64,000 bases of DNA from Tridacna crocea (taxonomy: Eukaryota; Mollusca; Bivalvia; Cardiida; Cardiidae). The position numbers were made by a program, and so were the translations under genes. Shown piece by piece: positions 1 through 10,603 of this stretch (its first letter is position 1; the number at the start of each line of letters is the position of its first letter). The notes under the pieces were generated by a model. That model saw only the letters and a program-made list of their open reading frames with translations. It did no database searches and had not been told where the DNA came from. Where the stretch lies: positions 52,554,992 through 52,618,991 of the forward strand of contig OX031065.1 of the NCBI GenBank assembly GCA_943736015.1, in the 5' to 3' direction.

Positions 1-61
1 TTAACACCATACAATTTATCATACCTTAATGCAGTGCATTATTATGTAGTTAAGTCATAAG

Positions 62-283
62 TTAACCCTTTACAACACAGTCCAGAGTGTTAACGGCCTT
101 AAGGAAGGAAGCCTTTGAAATCATTGTGGGAAAAGGAGAAAATGCTGGTTTTCAGCATTTTTGCCCTTTCCCACAATGTTTTCTGCTTTTCAAAACAGCT
201 TTTAAGTGGCATTAGATTTGTCATGTGCAATTTCTTTTCAATTTCTGACAAATTACAGATTTTTTTAATAGGTAAATAGTTTA
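62..283 (+). mobile_element. Hairpin MITE type A, diverged
   Basis: Starts TTAACCCTTTACAACAC. A hairpin with arms GTGGGAAAAGGAGAAAATGC and its complement follows the short arm. The right end is worn (GGTAAATAGTTTA), so the right boundary is approximate. No coding capacity. Confidence 0.7.
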
Positions 284-289
284 CTTTTT

Positions 290-315
290 AGCGGATTTGC
301 TATAGCAAATCCGCT
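290..315. repeat. Perfect 26-bp palindrome
   Basis: Arms AGCGGATTTGCTA and TAGCAAATCCGCT meet with no spacer, just right of the first hairpin element. Part of the arm (CAAATCCGCTTTT) recurs at about 5970, next to another copy of the shared string TTAATAGGTAAATAGTTTA, which suggests the end of a dispersed repeat rather than an operator. Confidence 0.6.
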
Positions 316-1510
316 TACTGTGATCGTTTTGACCGGAACCAAATACATCATCCGTAACGACGCATGCGCGCTTACTTTCAGTTTTGCATGGCTGATTTAT
401 AGGCTAATAACGCAGATCTACAAATCAGATCAATTCTGACCCTGAACAAACCATACAAATTAAGGTTGATTTCTTCATCGAAATTTCACCAAAACCAAAT
501 TTAAAAAAATAGTCAATCTAAATTACTTTAAATACTAAAACAAAGTTTGTTCTTGTATTTTTCAAAGTGTAGCGTATGAACATTATTTACACTGCCCTCG
601 TTTTCATTCAAGAACTTTCATTCCCAACTTGTATCGTCCGCTACCAAATAAACAAGGAGATTAAGCAATTTTTCTCGGATAAAATCACATTTTCAACCAT
701 GTCTTATTTAAAAAATTGTTCACTGTTCAAAGAGCCAGCTAGAATTTGGCCATAAATAATTAAAAGCCCTGTCGATAACGAATATACAGTACCCATAAAG
801 TCGACCTAACCTAGTCGCCGCCACTCATATGACGCTCTCGATGAATTTCCGAATTGTTTGAAACATGTTTGCAGAACTTTTGATAGTATGGAGATCGTGC
901 AGTGTATAAAAAAACTGTTTGATTTTTATGCATCCTGTAGCATAAAAGCTTGGAACCAATATTTCTCTCTTGTCAACGACGGTAAGAAATATTTTATTTA
1001 CAAACGGCCCCGATCAAGTACGAACCCTTGACATGAATTTAACTGAAGGTTTTTGATGGAAAATCGTGTCCTTCTCAGTGAACTAGACATCCACTAACGT
1101 GAATCCTAAAGGACTCAGATAGGCTTCCAATTTGTCTTCAAGATGTAAAAATCCATTTTTAGTCCCTCTGATACCTTGAATTTTATTTTGTGACATTTCG
1201 GCAAAAAAGAAAGTGCCGAGTTAGTAGATAATTTATGACAAAGGATGCACAGAAATGCATCTATACGTCTTTCTTTTAAGACATATAGATTTGACCTCTT
1301 TGATATATTTCTGATCCTGCGAATTAGAAGTGCATTTACAGAGCAAGTTATATAACTATTTTTACTTATTTAAATTCTTATTATGAACTGCAGCTCGGCC
1401 CATATTTAAGACAGTGACTGTGTTTTATGTAATTCAAACCTTAGCGTGAAAGTATGCCTTGAAAGTATGCCTATATAGTTTTTAAACTTCTATAGAGTGA
1501 CCCAATGCCA
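316..1510. other. Gene-free stretch, origin unclear
   Basis: No convincing coding frame, SINE or hairpin element seen. The part 320-420 has several CpG and a GCATGCGCGC run unlike its AT-rich surroundings, but no exon can be supported. Confidence 0.4.
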
Positions 1511-1708
1511 TTAACCCTTAGGCTGATAAGTGCTACTCAAGGACCTTTTGCAGACAGTGTTGATTATGATCAGATTGCACAAAAGTGCAGTCTGATCTTT
1601 GATCCATACTGCCTTGTAAGAAAGTATTTTTCCCAAAAGAATTAACTTCAAAACAGCAATAATTGGATTTGTACATTCAACTTGAAAGTTTTAATTTAGT
1701 TATGTTAA
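1511..1708. mobile_element. Palindromic MITE type P
   Basis: Begins TTAACCCTTAGGCTG and ends near a TTAA. The middle is the palindrome GATCAGATTGCAC/GTGCAGTCTGATC with short spacer. The flanks (GACCTT, CAGACAGTGT, AACTTGAAAGTTTT) match the copy at 21727. Confidence 0.65.
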
Positions 1709-1856
1709 AGTCATTTTTTACTCTGCATGGCAATATGTCACACTGAGTGTGATCTTCATCCATTCTGGCTGCAAAGGTACCTTCAGTTGTACCAAGGGCT
1801 TGGATTCACATATTTAAAAAAAGGGACTATTTTCTGCCCGATGATGTGTGATGATT

Positions 1857-2084
1857 TTAACCATTTCCCAAACAAGCCCTGGTTTTTACGTGTCTGCAGT
1901 AAAAGTCTTTTGAAAACACTTTGGGAAAAGGAAAAATTGCTTGTAACGAGCAATTTCTCCTTCTCCCACAGTGTTTTCAACCCTTTTTGAGAACTGTCTG
2001 CCATTTTTTCCAAATCTAATATTGTCGTCTGCAAACTCTTTTGGTTTGGAAGGGTCCAAAATTTGTCGTTTGGGAAAGGGTTAT
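1857..2084 (+). mobile_element. Hairpin MITE type D
   Basis: 228 bp. Left end TTAACCATTTCCCAAAC, right end GTTTGGGAAAGGGTTAT. The hairpin tip is GCTTGTAACGAGC with near-complementary arms through GGGAAAAGGA. The apparent 60-90 aa frames on both strands here are translations of this repeat. Confidence 0.85.
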
Positions 2085-2938
2085 GTCTTTTCTTTAGACC
2101 ATGAAAATGGATTCACTCAAAAATGCATTAAATGTAATAAATAACAGTTATACCAGTGTATAAATATTAATTTCAAGTGCTCATAATGCTACAACAGGTA
2201 TTTTTTGCACATATTTGCAATGATTTAGTGAACATATAGTGTGCAAGGTTGGCAAAGAGCAGGTCAATATGAGTATTGACCAGCCTGACAGCTTTAACCG
2301 GTTATAAACAGTCAATACTGGTCACAGGTGGTCGATTGCTGTGGTTGATTGGGGTGGTTGATTTGGTTGATTAAATCACTGGCTTACATGTATACCTGTC
2401 TGGTTTCTAAATTAATATTAAAAGCTGTCCTCTTATATCCTGTACATGAAGGTTTAATATTATATTATCATCAGTATCATAGTTTTTATTAATAAGGCAC
2501 TTTTTTTATTTGACCATAATTCAAAAAACAATATTGCTGGTCAACTGAAGAGGTTGTCAGAATGACTCTCTTTATTGAACCTGCATAGAGGTAATTTTTT
2601 TAAGCAAACAATTTTTGTCGATTATCATTTCTTACATGTCAGATAATGTTTCTACACACACACACTCTCTCTCTCTCCCTCCCTCCACCTCTCCTGTTAA
2701 ATTGCAGAAAAGCAGTCATTCATAGGCAAACATGTGAAATATGCAGGTTTGTTATTAATATAAATGTATAGGAATTTTGAGGTACACATGAAGAAGGCAT
2801 TAACTGACTAAATAAACAATAGTTTGGGATACATCAATGTCTTTGAAGTACATTCAAGTGTCTTCCTACATCTATGAAGTGCTGTCAAAACAGTTAAAGG
2901 TTTGAAAGTTGGCCCTTTCTACCTCAGTTGGGTGTGGC
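2085..2938. other. Gene-free stretch with a microsatellite
   Basis: AT-rich sequence without a supportable gene. It holds a short TGGTTGATT-like repeat at about 2330-2370 and a (CA)n(CT)n run with C-rich tail at about 2653-2690. Confidence 0.5.
2653..2690. repeat. (CA)n(CT)n compound microsatellite
   Basis: About six CA repeats run into about seven CT repeats and then CCCT repeats. Confidence 0.85.
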
Positions 2939-3158
2939 TTAACTCTTTACCACACAATCCCGACTTTTAATGACCCTGAGTAAGAAGCCTTTTGAAAACA
3001 TTGTGGGAAAAGGAGAAAATGTGTTTTCTGCTTTTCCCACAATGTTTTTTTGTATCCATCCCAAACCGAATTTTAATTTTTCAGTCACGTTTATTCTGTC
3101 GTCTGCAAATGCTTTCAATTTGAACAGCCTGCAATTTTGTCATTTAGTAAAGCGTTAA
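2939..3158 (+). mobile_element. Hairpin MITE type A
   Basis: TTAACTCTTTACCACACAA at the left and TTAGTAAAGCGTTAA at the right. The hairpin is partly collapsed (GGAGAAAATG then GTTTTCTGCTTTTCCCACAATG), having lost its tip. Confidence 0.8.
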
Positions 3159-4788
3159 ATCAAATTACCAAAGGGACAAATTATGTGTCCCTATTTTGGG
3201 GTATTATCCTTGACACCAGGCTTTATTCCTAAAGCATGAAATAATGACTTGTATGTAGTCATGATAATATCTTATCATCAAGCAATTACTTAGGTGTCAA
3301 ACATGAAACTTAAAGACCTTATTAGGAACTACTACACAGTTTGGAAAAGTGGCAAAAGCCAGCTGATGAGTATCCTTAGCAGGGACAAAACAGTTTTTCC
3401 ACCCCTCTCTTTCACATTGATGAAATCAACTTATCTGAGGGAAAAAATCCACACAAATCATCCACAAATTAGCCTAACTGCCATTTTAAAACTCATCTGA
3501 CCATTTAAATTTCTCTACAAGTCGTCCGCTATTGACCAGTTTTGACCACTTATGGATTATCACAGGTTCTATCCTCTTGTAGATGCTAGGATTTTGTAGA
3601 ATGCCCATAGACAAGACACTGCAGAGAACCAGCCTAGCCCTAGTAAAACCCCAAAGGTACAGAAATGGATGAATTGTTGTCACTGTAAGACTGAAACAGT
3701 GTTGACACTAATAGTTACTGATAACCAGAAAATAGTCCCCATCAAATTGTTCTTGAAGGTTTCAAGTTAATATTTTGTGGCACTGCATGAGTTGACCTTA
3801 CTTTCTTTTGTACAATCATTACTGTTCTTGACTTGTTTCTTTATGAAGATACAAGGTAAATTTTCATTTATTTAAATAAGAAAGGTACATTCAATATTCA
3901 TGAATTGCACATGGTCTTAATCTTAGGAATTACTGAACACATCACTTAGTTTTCACCTCTCAGACTATTACAAAACATTTTTGAGTTCAGGAATGAAACA
4001 AAGAACATTCTTATGAAAGAAAAGAAGAAATTATTCCACCTGAACAATCAAATTATTGTTACTAGTTTGATTTTGTATTTCATTTTTAAATTAATAGTTT
4101 GAAGTTGTGTTGTAATTAAGAGGAACCTTGAAAGGATACTATGTGTAAAGAGTTATGGAAAGGACAATGTACTACTGTTTCTTTTACCCAGAGAGGACTC
4201 CTGTATTTTTTTTTTAACTAAACCATACTAGTTTCAAAACAATGCATGCTTTATACCTCAGAATGAAGACAGTCTGTAATAGTTTGTAACAGGTGTACTG
4301 GTAGAGTAAGATCAGACTGCCTAATATAGTAAAATTCCATTCCCATTGGCTCACTATTTTAGATTTGAATTGTGTGCTGTCTTTATGATTATACCAACCA
4401 TATAAAAGTTTAAAAATTGTTGTGCTTAGGCTAGAATTGTAAAACGCTGCTGTAAAAATCAAAACCTTAATGTTTAAGTAGAGAAGTTACAATCTTTTAA
4501 AAGATTCTTGCATAATGCTGAACAATGATGAATTTAGAAATGCTTAAAATGCTATAGAAAATAATGATAGAATCATTATGTCCAGTGTATCTATATAAGG
4601 TCACATGTTTACAAACCCTAGGCTGAGCTCTTAATATTTTCAATCCGATTTAAAGCAGTGTCTCAGACAAAAAACAGCTCTGCCAATTGGATAAGTTGTT
4701 TCAAAAGTTCTTTTTTCTGAACATCCTTCAAAATGGGATAATATTGCCACACTTACCTTGTATCCTTAATGGTGAAAGGGGATGGGGG
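3159..4788. other. Gene-free stretch
   Basis: AT-rich, with scattered short frames but none with a recognisable domain or splice context. No repeat family of this window was identified in it. Confidence 0.4.
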
Positions 4789-4992
4789 ACTCTTTACCGC
4801 ACAATGAAATTTTGGACAAGTCCATACTGAAAGCATTTGCAGACGACAATACTAATGTCGCTCAATAGGGTAGAAAACATTGTGGAAAAAGGAGAAAATG
4901 CTAGTTACCAGCATATTCTCCATTTCCAACACTGTTTTCAATGGGCTTCTTTCACACAGTTGTTAACTCGAGATTGTGTTGTAAAGAGTTAA
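4789..4992 (-). mobile_element. Hairpin MITE type A, inverted, 5' end worn
   Basis: The long arm (TTTGGACAAGTCC, GCATTTGCAGACGACAA) comes first, then the hairpin, then the short arm, ending GTAAAGAGTTAA. The right hairpin arm has mismatches (ATTCTCCATTTCCAACACTG). Confidence 0.7.
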
Positions 4993-5484
4993 GGTAAGAC
5001 TTGTGTAATGCACTTCCAGTGAATACTCTAATTGGATGATAAATAAGGATAAATAAGGATTTATGCAGAAATGGTATTTTGCACATTTCTAACGGATCAG
5101 AAATTCCATTTATGCCTATCTTGAAATTATTTTTTGATACTTTTGTTAGTTTTCTGAAAAGGGAGGTAATTAATATCTCTTTTTGAATTGAGAATGAAGT
5201 GGTTTTAGATTTACAAATGATCATTCAAAGAAGGAAAAATTGAAAAAAATGAATCAGTGAAAGTAGTTCAATAACACTTATTTTTAACTATAGCTAATTT
5301 TGGAGGATGATATTTTAGTGGAAATAGCTGTTTTCCATTACACAGGTCTTACACAAGTAAGAATGAAAACTGAAAATATATTGGTCTACCAATGTTTTCT
5401 AAGACTTAACAGCTACATTTTGTGAGGCTGACAGAAATGTTAGATGAAAGTTAACCTTGCAGGCCAATGTTAGATCCACATTTG

Positions 5485-5725
5485 ATTAATTGAATGATGT
5501 TTACTGTCTTTTTCAACATTATTTCAGTCATATGACTGCTACAGCTAGCTTATTTCTGTATGTCTGGCTTTAAGTAATACATGTACTAGGCTAGGGCACT
5601 GCATTGTCTTGCCGAAGGACACTCTTGCAGAAAAAAAAACATTGTGCATCCAATGAGGCTGGGCCATCAGGTAACAAGTCTTACGCTTTAGTAATGAGCC
5701 ATGCAGGACCCCAGATCCACTATTA
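5485..5725 (-). mobile_element. tRNA-derived SINE, degenerate (SINE-3 group)
   Basis: Shares with 18445-18655 the string TTTCAACA.TATTTCAGTCATA, then the block (CTAGGGCACTGCATTGTCTTGCC, given here in part) ending in GGACAC. In this orientation it is the minus-strand copy. The Pol III boxes are eroded. Confidence 0.5.
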
Positions 5726-6015
5726 GATGGGAGTTAATTTTGTAAGCTTGTTCAGGTTAGTCTACGTCAATCATCTATGCATAAGTTGCGGTACTTCTTG
5801 TTTTTTAATCAAATATGGTAATCAAATTAATGCCAATTCATTGTTCACTAATTTACTGTCGCATATGACAAGTTTTAGGCACTTTAACGCTTTCACTACT
5901 GAACAAATTAATTGCATTGGGTATTTAGATTTTTCACATCACACCAAATAGCTTGAAACTGTTCAACAAATCCGCTTTTCAGGACTTTCAGTCCTTTGAT
6001 TTTAATAGGTAAATA

Positions 6016-6189
6016 GTTTACCTTTTACGTACAACACAATACTGGCTTTTAACAACCCTGAGAAAGAAGCTTTTTGAAACCAGCATTTTCTCCTTTTCCC
6101 ACAATGTTTTCTGCCCTTCCCATGATGTTTTCTACCCATCGCCGAACAAATTTCTGTTTCGAGTCTCAAATTTTGTTTTCTCTAAATGC
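6016..6189 (+). mobile_element. Hairpin MITE, left part, interrupted by a SINE
   Basis: The left arm reads CTGAGAAAGAAGC and TTTTGAAAC, but the first hairpin arm is missing, leaving CCAGCATTTTCTCCTTTTCCC. The long arm stops inside what is normally TCTGCAAATGCTTTC, where a SINE begins. Confidence 0.65.
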
Positions 6190-6435
6190 CTTGGCCTGCC
6201 TGGGTGGCTCAGTTATGAGTGTGTCGGACTCATGACCTGGTTGTTGTGAGTATGATACCAGGTTGAGGCGAACTTTTCTTTCCGGCATATTTTCGCCTCT
6301 CACCATTGCTGAAGCTTGTGAGAAAAGTAGTCGGTGGCTTTGGAAAGAAAGTTGTGTTAGTACTGGTGTGATAAAGCCAGGAAACACAGGTGCGTCACCG
6401 ACCGCCATGATATGACCTTAGCTGTTAAAGTGGTG
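6190..6435 (+). mobile_element. tRNA-derived SINE (SINE-1), body
   Basis: The 5' end is tRNA-like. Box A region TGGCTCAGTTATGAG and an eroded box B (GAGTATGATACC) are visible, followed by a non-tRNA tail (CTTTCCGGCATATTTTCGCC, GACCGCCATGATATGACC). The 3' end continues after the inserted type A element, at 6661 with TTAAACCTCAATACAA. It matches the better copy at 36436-36696 in reverse. Confidence 0.8.
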
Positions 6436-6664
6436 TTAACCCATTACCACACAATCCCTACTTTTGACGCCCCTGAGAAAGAAGCCTTTTGAAAACACTG
6501 TGGGAAAAGGAGAAAATGCTGGTAACCAGCATTTTCTCCTTTTCCCACAGTGTTTTCTACCCTTCCCAGAACAAATTTCAATTTTTCAGTCACCTTTATT
6601 TTGCTGTCTACAAATGCTTTCAATTTGGACCAGTCTAAAATTTTGTCGTGTGGTAAAGAGTTAA
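6436..6664 (+). mobile_element. Hairpin MITE type A, intact 229 bp
   Basis: Ends TTAACCCATTACCACACAA and GTGTGGTAAAGAGTTAA. The palindrome spans 6491-6557: two 33-nt arms without mismatch around a single A. It sits in a TTAA within the SINE tail: the SINE's 3' end resumes immediately right of the element. Confidence 0.92.
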
Positions 6665-7067
6665 ACCTCAATACAACCAATCAATCCAAATGCTTTGAGT
6701 TTTGCAATTCATTTCAATTCAATAAGCTTTATTTTATCCATGTATGTACAACATACAGTATGGAAATGTAATAAATAAATGACATAGAAATAATAATGTG
6801 ATTAGCTCATAATTCTGATGTCTGTTACAGGGTTAGACAAACACTGGCTTTTTTTGCACTTAATGGTAAGGGATTGTCTACAGATTATAAGGTTTTATCC
6901 TAAAGCTGTGCAGGTAGAGCAGTTGGAAGTTGTTTTTCATCAGTTAGAATGATAGCATTATCAAGGTACTGGTTGTATTTACTCACTGACAGTAAAAACT
7001 TCTGACCTTTGTGTAAAAAAAAAATAGTCCTATATACCTCCTTATTCCTATGTTTATGATTTGTCTT

Positions 7068-7199
7068 TGAAAGGTTAGAAAACATTGTGGAAAAAGGAGA
7101 AAATGCTGGTTACCAGCATTTTCTCCTTTTCGCACAATGTTTTCAAAAGCCTTCTTTTTTATGGTTGTTAAAAGGTTGGATTGTGTGGTGAAAGGTTAA
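7068..7199 (-). mobile_element. Hairpin MITE type A, truncated
   Basis: The hairpin (arms GGAGAAAATGCTGG) and the short arm remain, ending GTGTGGTGAAAGGTTAA. The long arm is missing left of GGTTAGAAAACATTG. Its terminal TTAA is also the first TTAA of the next element. Confidence 0.75.
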
Positions 7200-7413
7200 C
7201 CACACAGTCCTGTTAGTGATCCACCTAGGAAAGAAAATCTTTGAAAACATTGTAGGAAAAAGAGAAGATTCCGGAACCCAGCACCTTTCTCTCAATGTTT
7301 TCTATCCTACCAGAGTCAAATTTCAATGTTCGAGTCACTTTTATTTTATCATCTGCAAAATTTATGCTTTTGATTTAGACAAGTCCAAAATTTTGTTGTT
7401 TGGTAAAGGGTAA
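7196..7413 (+). mobile_element. Hairpin MITE, diverged
   Basis: Starts TTAACCACACAGTCC and ends TTGGTAAAGGGTAAA. The hairpin has lost symmetry (GAGAAGATTCCGGAACCCAG). It abuts the previous element, sharing one TTAA. Confidence 0.65.
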
Positions 7414-7567
7414 ATACACCTTTTCATTGGCCTTGATGGAGAGGAATGACTATCAAAACATTGTGGAAGGAGAAACTGCAGGTCACTAAGTAATATTGCT
7501 CTCGTTTCCTGGAGTTATATTTTCTGTCCTTTGACGGATATATTTTGTCATGAAGCCACCATTAATT

Positions 7568-7684
7568 TGTTATCTGCAAAATTTAAAGCTCTAAATTTGG
7601 ATTTGTGCAATAAAATTTTGTGGTTTGGTAAAAATCAAATGGGGAAAAAATCAGATGGAGGCTTTCCTACAAGGGTAGAAAACA
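7568..7684. repeat. Left member of a ~115-bp direct repeat
   Basis: ATCTGCAAAATTTAAAG through TCCTACAAGGGTAGAAAAC recurs at about 7915-8022 with roughly 85-90 percent identity by eye. Both copies contain AATTTGGATTTGTG.AATAAA and AAAATCAAATG.GG. They are pieces of hairpin-element long arm. Confidence 0.65.
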
Positions 7685-7909
7685 TTAACCCATCACCACA
7701 CAATATCTACTTTTGACAGCCCTGAGAAAGAAGTCTTTGGAAAACATTGTGGGAAAAGGAGAAAATGCTGGTAACCAGCATTTTCTCCTTTTCCCACAAT
7801 GTTTTCTACCCTTCACGAAACAAATTTCAAATTTTCACTTTTATGTTGTTGTCTGCAAATGCTTTTGATTTTGACAAACGTAAAATTTTGTCGTTTGGTA
7901 ATGAGATAA
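7685..7909 (+). mobile_element. Hairpin MITE type A
   Basis: TTAACCCATCACCACAC to TTTGGTAATGAGATAA. Near-perfect hairpin with CATTGTGGG/CCCACAATG bases, i.e. the T:A variant of the CACTGTGGG form. Lies between two direct repeats. Confidence 0.88.
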
Positions 7910-8022
7910 TTTGTTATCTGCAAATGCTGTAAATTTGGATTTGTGTAATAAAATTTTATGGATAGATAAAAATCAAATGAGGAAAAATAATATGGAGGAT
8001 TTCCTACAAGGGGTAGAAAACA

Positions 8023-8252
8023 TTAACTCTTCCTAAATGACAAAATTTTGGACAAGATGAAATTTAAAGTATTTGCAGACAACAAAATCACTTGTAATGC
8101 ATGTGGTGTTTTTTCTCTATGAAAGGGTAGAAAACACTGGGAAAAGGGGAAAATGCTGGTTGGTTACCAGCATTTTGTCCTTTTCCCACAGTGTTTTCTA
8201 AAGCCTTTTTTCCAGCATTGTAAAAACGAGGAATTGTTTGGTAAAGGGTTAA
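8023..8252 (-). mobile_element. Hairpin MITE type A/B
   Basis: Starts TTAACTCTTCCTAAATG, ends TTTGGTAAAGGGTTAA. The tip is duplicated (CTGGTTGGTTACCAG). The short arm is on the right. Confidence 0.8.
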
Positions 8253-8353
8253 TGGGGGGAATCTTGCTACCAGCATTTCTTCCTTTCCTTACATTAATAA
8301 TGCCAGAGGGTTATTACAACAATGGTTCATTCTGTAAACATAGTAATACCGGT

Positions 8354-8573
8354 ACTCTTTACTGCACAATCTTGGACTCCAAACCACCTTGTGAAAGAAG
8401 CCTTTTGCAAACATTGTGGGGAAAAGGAGAAAAATGCTCTTTACCACCCTTTTCTCCTTTTCCTACAATGTTTTCTTCCCTTCTTCAAATAAAATTCACT
8501 TTTTCAGTTAAATTTATTTTGTCTTCGGAGGATCGGTTTGGATTAGTCTAGAATTATTGTAGTGTTTGTTTAA
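8354..8573 (+). mobile_element. Hairpin MITE type A, diverged
   Basis: Left end TACTCTTTACTGCACAA, right end TAGTGTTTGTTTAA. The hairpin is broken at its tip (AAATGCTCTTTACCACCC). It shares its last TTAA with the next element. Confidence 0.7.
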
Positions 8574-8798
8574 CCCATTACCACAGGAGAAAAATTTAGA
8601 CTGGTCCAAATTGAAAGCATTTGCAGACGACAAAATAAAGGTGACTGAACAATTGAAATTTGTTCTGGGAAGGGTAGAAAACACTGTGGGAAAAGGAGAA
8701 AATGCTGGTTACCAGCTTTTTCTCCTTTTCCCACTGTGTTTTCAAAAGGCTTCTTTCTCAGGCGCGTCAAAAGTAGGGATTGTGTGGTAATGGGCTAA
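8570..8798 (-). mobile_element. Hairpin MITE type A, 229 bp
   Basis: TTAACCCATTACCACAGG to GTGTGGTAATGGGCTAA. Long arm first (ACTGGTCCAAATTGAAAGC). Hairpin nearly perfect. Confidence 0.88.
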
Positions 8799-8943
8799 AG
8801 ATTTATGTTTTTCCTGTTTCAAGAGTGCATGTTTTTGTGATGGCCCCTCAGTCAGGTACATTTCTTGATAAGACAGGAGGATTAATGAGTTCTGAGGCTT
8901 ATAGTGTATGTCATTATCATGTACATATCAACACAAGGTTTGA

Positions 8944-9172
8944 TTAACCCTTTACTCCACAGATACTCATTTCTACGCATTGATTGTAGGAGCCTTTGGA
9001 AAACATTGTGGCAAAAGGTGAAATTGCTTGTGACGAGCAATTTCACCTTTTGCCACTATGTTTTCTACCCTATCAAAAGGTGTCATATACACATAAGAAA
9101 CAGCTTCATCCTTGCTGTTATTTAGCGTTAATTAGAGATACCATAGAAATTCCTTATGGGTTAAAGGGTTAA
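8944..9172 (+). mobile_element. Hairpin MITE type C, 229 bp
   Basis: TTAACCCTTTACTCCACAG to TTAAAGGGTTAA. The hairpin has arms GTGGCAAAAGGTGAAATTGC and the tip CTTGTGACGAG. The long arm (CAGCTTCATCCTTGCTG, GAGATACCATAGAAAT) is unrelated to type A although the length is identical. Confidence 0.9.
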
Positions 9173-9614
9173 CACTTTTCCATTTAAGCAAACAATAATA
9201 CTGAACAATCAAACAGGTCTGTAAGTTTAGTCTCAAGATTTCTTCTTTTTCAGAAATTTTTCATAGATATCATACAAATCTCATATGTCTGTCGTCAAAA
9301 TCTTTGCTCAAAATAGCTAGACATACATATCTTTCTTTTTATTTCAATCTTGCATGTTCAGTAACTGAAGTGACCTGAAGGAAAAAGTGAGCACACTCCA
9401 CATGGAAAATCCAGACCAAAGCCGACAGCTTTCTTGAAGATATTGCTGATAATGAAAGCCTGTACTAATTAATGGCTATTTCTATGCTGGGTTGTTTACA
9501 AGAGATTTCCATAAACAGGAATGGCTGAACCTTGTTACCCCAGTCTTGCACTATTTTAACTCATCAAAATTCAGTAATTAATTAATGTTGTTTCTTCACT
9601 AAATATGTAATTTT
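9173..9614. other. Gene-free stretch
   Basis: AT-rich, no supportable gene or recognised repeat. Confidence 0.4.
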
Positions 9615-10035
9615 AACTCTTTCTAGTAACTAAACGACAGAAACAATGAGATTTGTCTGTGAAAAGTAGAATAGATTATAGGAAAAAGGAGAAAATGCTG
9701 GCTCCTTTTCCAGCATAAGGATTATAAAGATTTCAGGTTCCTTAGGATGGAAGTGGTTACAGATTACCAGAATCCAAGCAGTAGTCATAGGGGTTTGCCA
9801 ATGACGATGTTTTACAAATATCATAAGGTTGCCCAAACCAAACTCTATACCCCACCACAAAATTCTAGACTGGTCCCAATTAAAAGTACATTTATATGCA
9901 GATGACAATAAATGTGGCACAGATAATCAAATTTCTGGAATTCCAGCATTTTGTTCTTTTTGCCCATTGTTTTCTAAAGCTTTTTTCCCCTCATTGGTAT
10001 TGAAACTTGGAATTGTGTTACATACTGGGTTATGA
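9615..10035. mobile_element. Two decayed hairpin-MITE remnants
   Basis: 9660-9715 retains GGAGAAAATGCTGGCTCC without a proper second arm. 9848-10035 retains the long arm of an inverted copy (CTAGACTGGTCCCAATT, GCAGATGACAATAAA) and the end GTGTTACATACTGGGTTA. Boundaries are approximate. Confidence 0.5.
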
Positions 10036-10603
10036 GAAACTAATACTAGTATTCAGAATGTGCCTTTTCCTAGACAGAAAAACAAGATGTCTGCTAGACT
10101 GGTGTCAGTCTGTTAAATAGAGCCTTTTCATTGAAACAAAATGAGGTATTAAACTGCAAAAGGAAAACTCTGTGTTCTCAATGTTCTGAATGTCTGATTT
10201 AACGCATTTCAGAAGAATGCAAGTAACAACACATATTTCTATGACTTTGCTGTAGTTGTGTACCTTGTTTATTAGAATGACTTAAATGCAGGGACTGAAT
10301 GCCAGGCTAGATGTCTGCTTGAGGTAATGAGTTAAGCCAGCTAGGGATAAATCATGCAATAGCTTGCCATCTCATTAACTGCTAACCTTTCCCAAATAAA
10401 TTGTCAGATTTAATTGGCTCTTGGAATGGTAAGTGACTCATAAATCAAGAATTTATGACACCGTGGATAGGTTTCTGCTAGTTTATGTAACAGTTTGGGC
10501 CAACATAATAGTAACAAGTGATATTCATCTTCAATGTCAATATTTGGCATTCTGCTGTGAGTACTATCTTCCAGTTTACATGATGGTTTGTGTATAACGG
10601 TGT
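10036..10603. other. Gene-free stretch
   Basis: No supportable gene; no repeat family recognised. Confidence 0.4.

Noticed and set aside
290-315. Palindrome as an operator or terminator
   Set aside because: Shared strings with about 5970-6020 indicate a dispersed repeat end; no promoter context.
6464-6664. Recurring ~66-residue frame (KKPFENTVGKGENAGNQHF) found in many places
   Set aside because: A frequent open frame of type A MITEs, in either orientation; the variation follows the DNA hairpin rather than codons, so not a real protein family.
8153-8551. 132-codon open frame
   Set aside because: It runs through two hairpin MITEs (residues like FPQCFL and LWGKGE recur in every MITE frame), so it is repeat translation.
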